Notes under the pieces: model-generated
What the model saw: only the letters and a program-made list of their open reading frames with translations
Told to the model about the DNA's origin: nothing
The model's database searches: none
Source: Leptospira ellisii
GTDB taxonomy: Bacteria; Spirochaetota; Leptospiria; Leptospirales; Leptospiraceae
Assembly (NCBI RefSeq): GCF_002811955.1
Contig: NZ_NPEF01000144.1
Span: 1-10,008, forward strand
Reading direction: 5' to 3'
Length of the DNA: 10,008 nt
Translations under genes and position numbers: made by a program
In this document: piece by piece, positions 9,034 through 10,008 of the stretch
Numbering within the stretch: position 1 is the first letter of the stretch
How the letters are laid out: each line of letters opens with the position of its first letter

Positions 9034-9066
9034 TGTTACCTTGCCGCAGGCTAAACGACACAAGTA

Positions 9067-9096
9067 AAACTAAGAACTCTTCCCTTTCCCAGTCAA
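9067..9096 (-). promoter_or_regulatory. Candidate promoter of the membrane-anchored HTH gene
   Basis: On the minus strand, TTGACT (9096-9091; five of six matches) is followed after 18 bases by TAGTTT (9072-9067; three of six). The start point near 9060 gives a leader of about 27 bases to the ATG at 9033 and excludes the longer reading frame. Confidence 0.4.
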
Positions 9097-9102
9097 GTAT
9101 GA

Positions 9103-9166
9103 TAAGGGGCCCGAAATGTCCCTTAGGTAAAAACCACTAAACCTTTCGAAAACTTTTGGGGGTTTA
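9103..9166. promoter_or_regulatory. Two inverted repeats in the divergent intergenic region
   Basis: TAAGGG (9103-9108) with CCCTTA (9120-9125), and TAAACC (9138-9143) with GGTTTA (9161-9166), are perfect 6-bp arms with 11- and 17-base centres. They lie between the divergent promoters and are candidate sites for the neighbouring HTH protein. Short arms like these can occur by chance. Confidence 0.3.
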
Positions 9167-9240
9167 CCGCAGTTGCTGTCTCTCCCTATTGCGGTCTTGC
9201 ATATTATGATTATCTTCTAAGATATTCGAGGTTGAGAGTC

Positions 9241-9762
9241 ATGAAACTTTCGGGATTTTTAAAACGGTTAAAAACACGCCGAAGCGTAAATACGCTTCTT
9301 ATCGCCGCGGCATTTTGTCTTTTGGCACAGGCTTGCGTCCTCCCTCAGGAAAAATACTATTCCGTCGGAACGGGTCCTAATCCCACCGATTTCGTCTATC
9401 GCGGGGATCTGGAAGGTCTGGAAAATTCGCTTCGATCCGGAAAAGGGGTCGATCAGCGAGATCCGTTCTTCAGAAACTACACTCCTTTGATGGTGGCGGC
9501 GAGGGAAGGGGAATATTTGATCGCGGAATTTTTAATACGAAACGGTGCGGACGTAAACGCCAGGACTCGGGACGGACATACGGCTTTGATGATGGCTGCG
9601 TTCAACCGATATCCCCAGATCGTAAAACTATTGATCCGTTCCGGGGCCGACGTAAACGCGGTGACCGTTCAAGGACATACTGCCTGGACCGAAACTACAT
9701 TAGAAGATTATAAAAAAGTACAGGATGTTCTGACGGAGGCGGGGTCCGGGCTGAAACGATGA
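9241..9762 (+). CDS. Ankyrin-repeat lipoprotein (173 aa)
   Basis: The N-terminus is rich in Lys/Arg (1-14), then hydrophobic, ending in LLAQAC with the lipid-modified Cys32. The mature protein is three to four ankyrin repeats: a degenerate first one (about 47-77, DFVYRGDLEGLENSLRSG), two clear ones (about 79-110, YTPLMVAAREGEYLIAEFLI...NGADVNAR; about 112-143, GHTALMMAAFNRYPQIVKLL...SGADVNAV), and a final partial one (144-169). Ankyrin repeats bind proteins, so this is probably a periplasm-facing or surface-exposed interaction module; the partner is unknown. The start is ATG 9241, with GAGG 9 bases before it; an in-frame TTG at 9232 would put that site too close. A weak TTGCGG (9189-9194)/TATCTT (9211-9216) pair could be its promoter. 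Its stop overlaps the next start. Confidence 0.9.
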   Translation: MKLSGFLKRLKTRRSVNTLLIAAAFCLLAQACVLPQEKYYSVGTGPNPTDFVYRGDLEGLENSLRSGKGVDQRDPFFRNYTPLMVAAREGEYLIAEFLIRNGADVNARTRDGHTALMMAAFNRYPQIVKLLIRSGADVNAVTVQGHTAWTETTLEDYKKVQDVLTEAGSGLKR

Positions 9763-10008
9763 GATTGTCTCCGAAATTCATCCCGTTCTTATTCTTCCTG
9801 TTTTTGGAATCGTGCGACGTAGACACCTCCGGCTGCGAGAAAAACTGCGATATACAATTATCCACTTGTTTATTGGTAGCCGTGAACAGCGGCGCTGCGA
9901 ATCAATCTTTGGCCGTTCCTTTTATCTGTTATCAGATATGTGATACCTGTAAAGACAATTGTAAGGTCCGTACTTCCTCCGGAGGAAGCAATCGTATCGG
10001 TTCTAGAA
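9759..10008 (+). CDS. Cysteine-rich putative lipoprotein, 5' part (cut by window edge)
   Basis: This frame is open from an ATG that overlaps the ankyrin gene's stop (ATGA) and runs off the right edge; 83 codons are visible. The N-terminus is MRLSPKFIPF followed by a phenylalanine/leucine-rich stretch to Cys19 (LFLESC). It looks like a lipoprotein signal, although the glutamate two residues before the cysteine is unusual. The mature part is rich in cysteine: 26, 30, 37, 57, 61, 64 and 68, in the pattern CxxxC...C...CxxxCxxCxxxC, followed by a Ser/Gly stretch. This suggests disulfides or a metal site. I do not recognise a family. The four-base overlap implies translational coupling with the ankyrin protein, a plausible partner. 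Confidence 0.75.
   Translation, partial: MRLSPKFIPFLFFLFLESCDVDTSGCEKNCDIQLSTCLLVAVNSGAANQSLAVPFICYQICDTCKDNCKVRTSSGGSNRIGSR

Noticed and set aside
9034..9063. Longer N-terminus of the HTH protein (ATG at 9063)
   Set aside because: The extra ten residues lack a ribosome site, and this start would lie at or before the predicted transcription start; the ATG at 9033 has AAGG at a good distance.

Overview
The window looks like chromosomal DNA of a spirochaete of the genus Leptospira. This is inferred from the content, not proven: putative lipoproteins with loose, spirochaete-style lipoboxes, stand-alone beta-oxidation enzymes, a periplasmic M48 peptidase with a long C-terminal extension, an ankyrin-repeat lipoprotein, and moderate GC content with frequent A/T homopolymers. 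I see no rRNA, tRNA, CRISPR array, insertion sequence or phage gene. Most genes lie on the minus strand; only the last two are on the plus strand.

Left part (1-2688). The 5' two-thirds of a gamma-glutamyltransferase-family gene runs off the left edge. Before it in transcription order come a DUF1801/YdeI-OmdA-type protein and a putative lipoprotein, 47 bases apart and probably co-transcribed (lipoprotein first).

Centre (2689-5900). A compact minus-strand operon encodes a 3-hydroxyacyl-CoA dehydrogenase, an SCP-x-type thiolase 21 bases later, and a small four-helix membrane protein only 2 bases after that. The two enzymes would carry out the last two steps of fatty-acid beta-oxidation. Upstream lie two palindromes with a shared CTGTTT/AAACAG arm. 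The larger one sits just downstream of a TACAAT -10 candidate, where a repressor could act.

Region 5727-6262 (536 bases without an intact gene). It holds this promoter/operator region, a rho-independent terminator for the minus-strand gene on its right, a perfect 13-bp inverted repeat, and the C-terminal 52 codons of a macro-domain (ADP-ribose hydrolase type) gene with no N-terminal part. The remnant abuts the stop codon of the peptidase gene, so it looks like the scar of a deletion or rearrangement.

Right part (6263-10008). A secreted M48 metallopeptidase has a TTGACA -35 box followed by a run of 11 T inside the promoter spacer, a possible slippage switch. Next is a membrane-anchored LuxR-type helix-turn-helix protein without a receiver domain. 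It is divergent from an ankyrin-repeat lipoprotein gene, which overlaps by four bases a cysteine-rich putative lipoprotein gene cut by the right edge. I did not find a clear new multi-gene defence or mobile system. The most notable points are the macro-domain remnant, the beta-oxidation operators, the homopolymer promoter, the unusual GGT active site, and the divergent regulator/lipoprotein locus.
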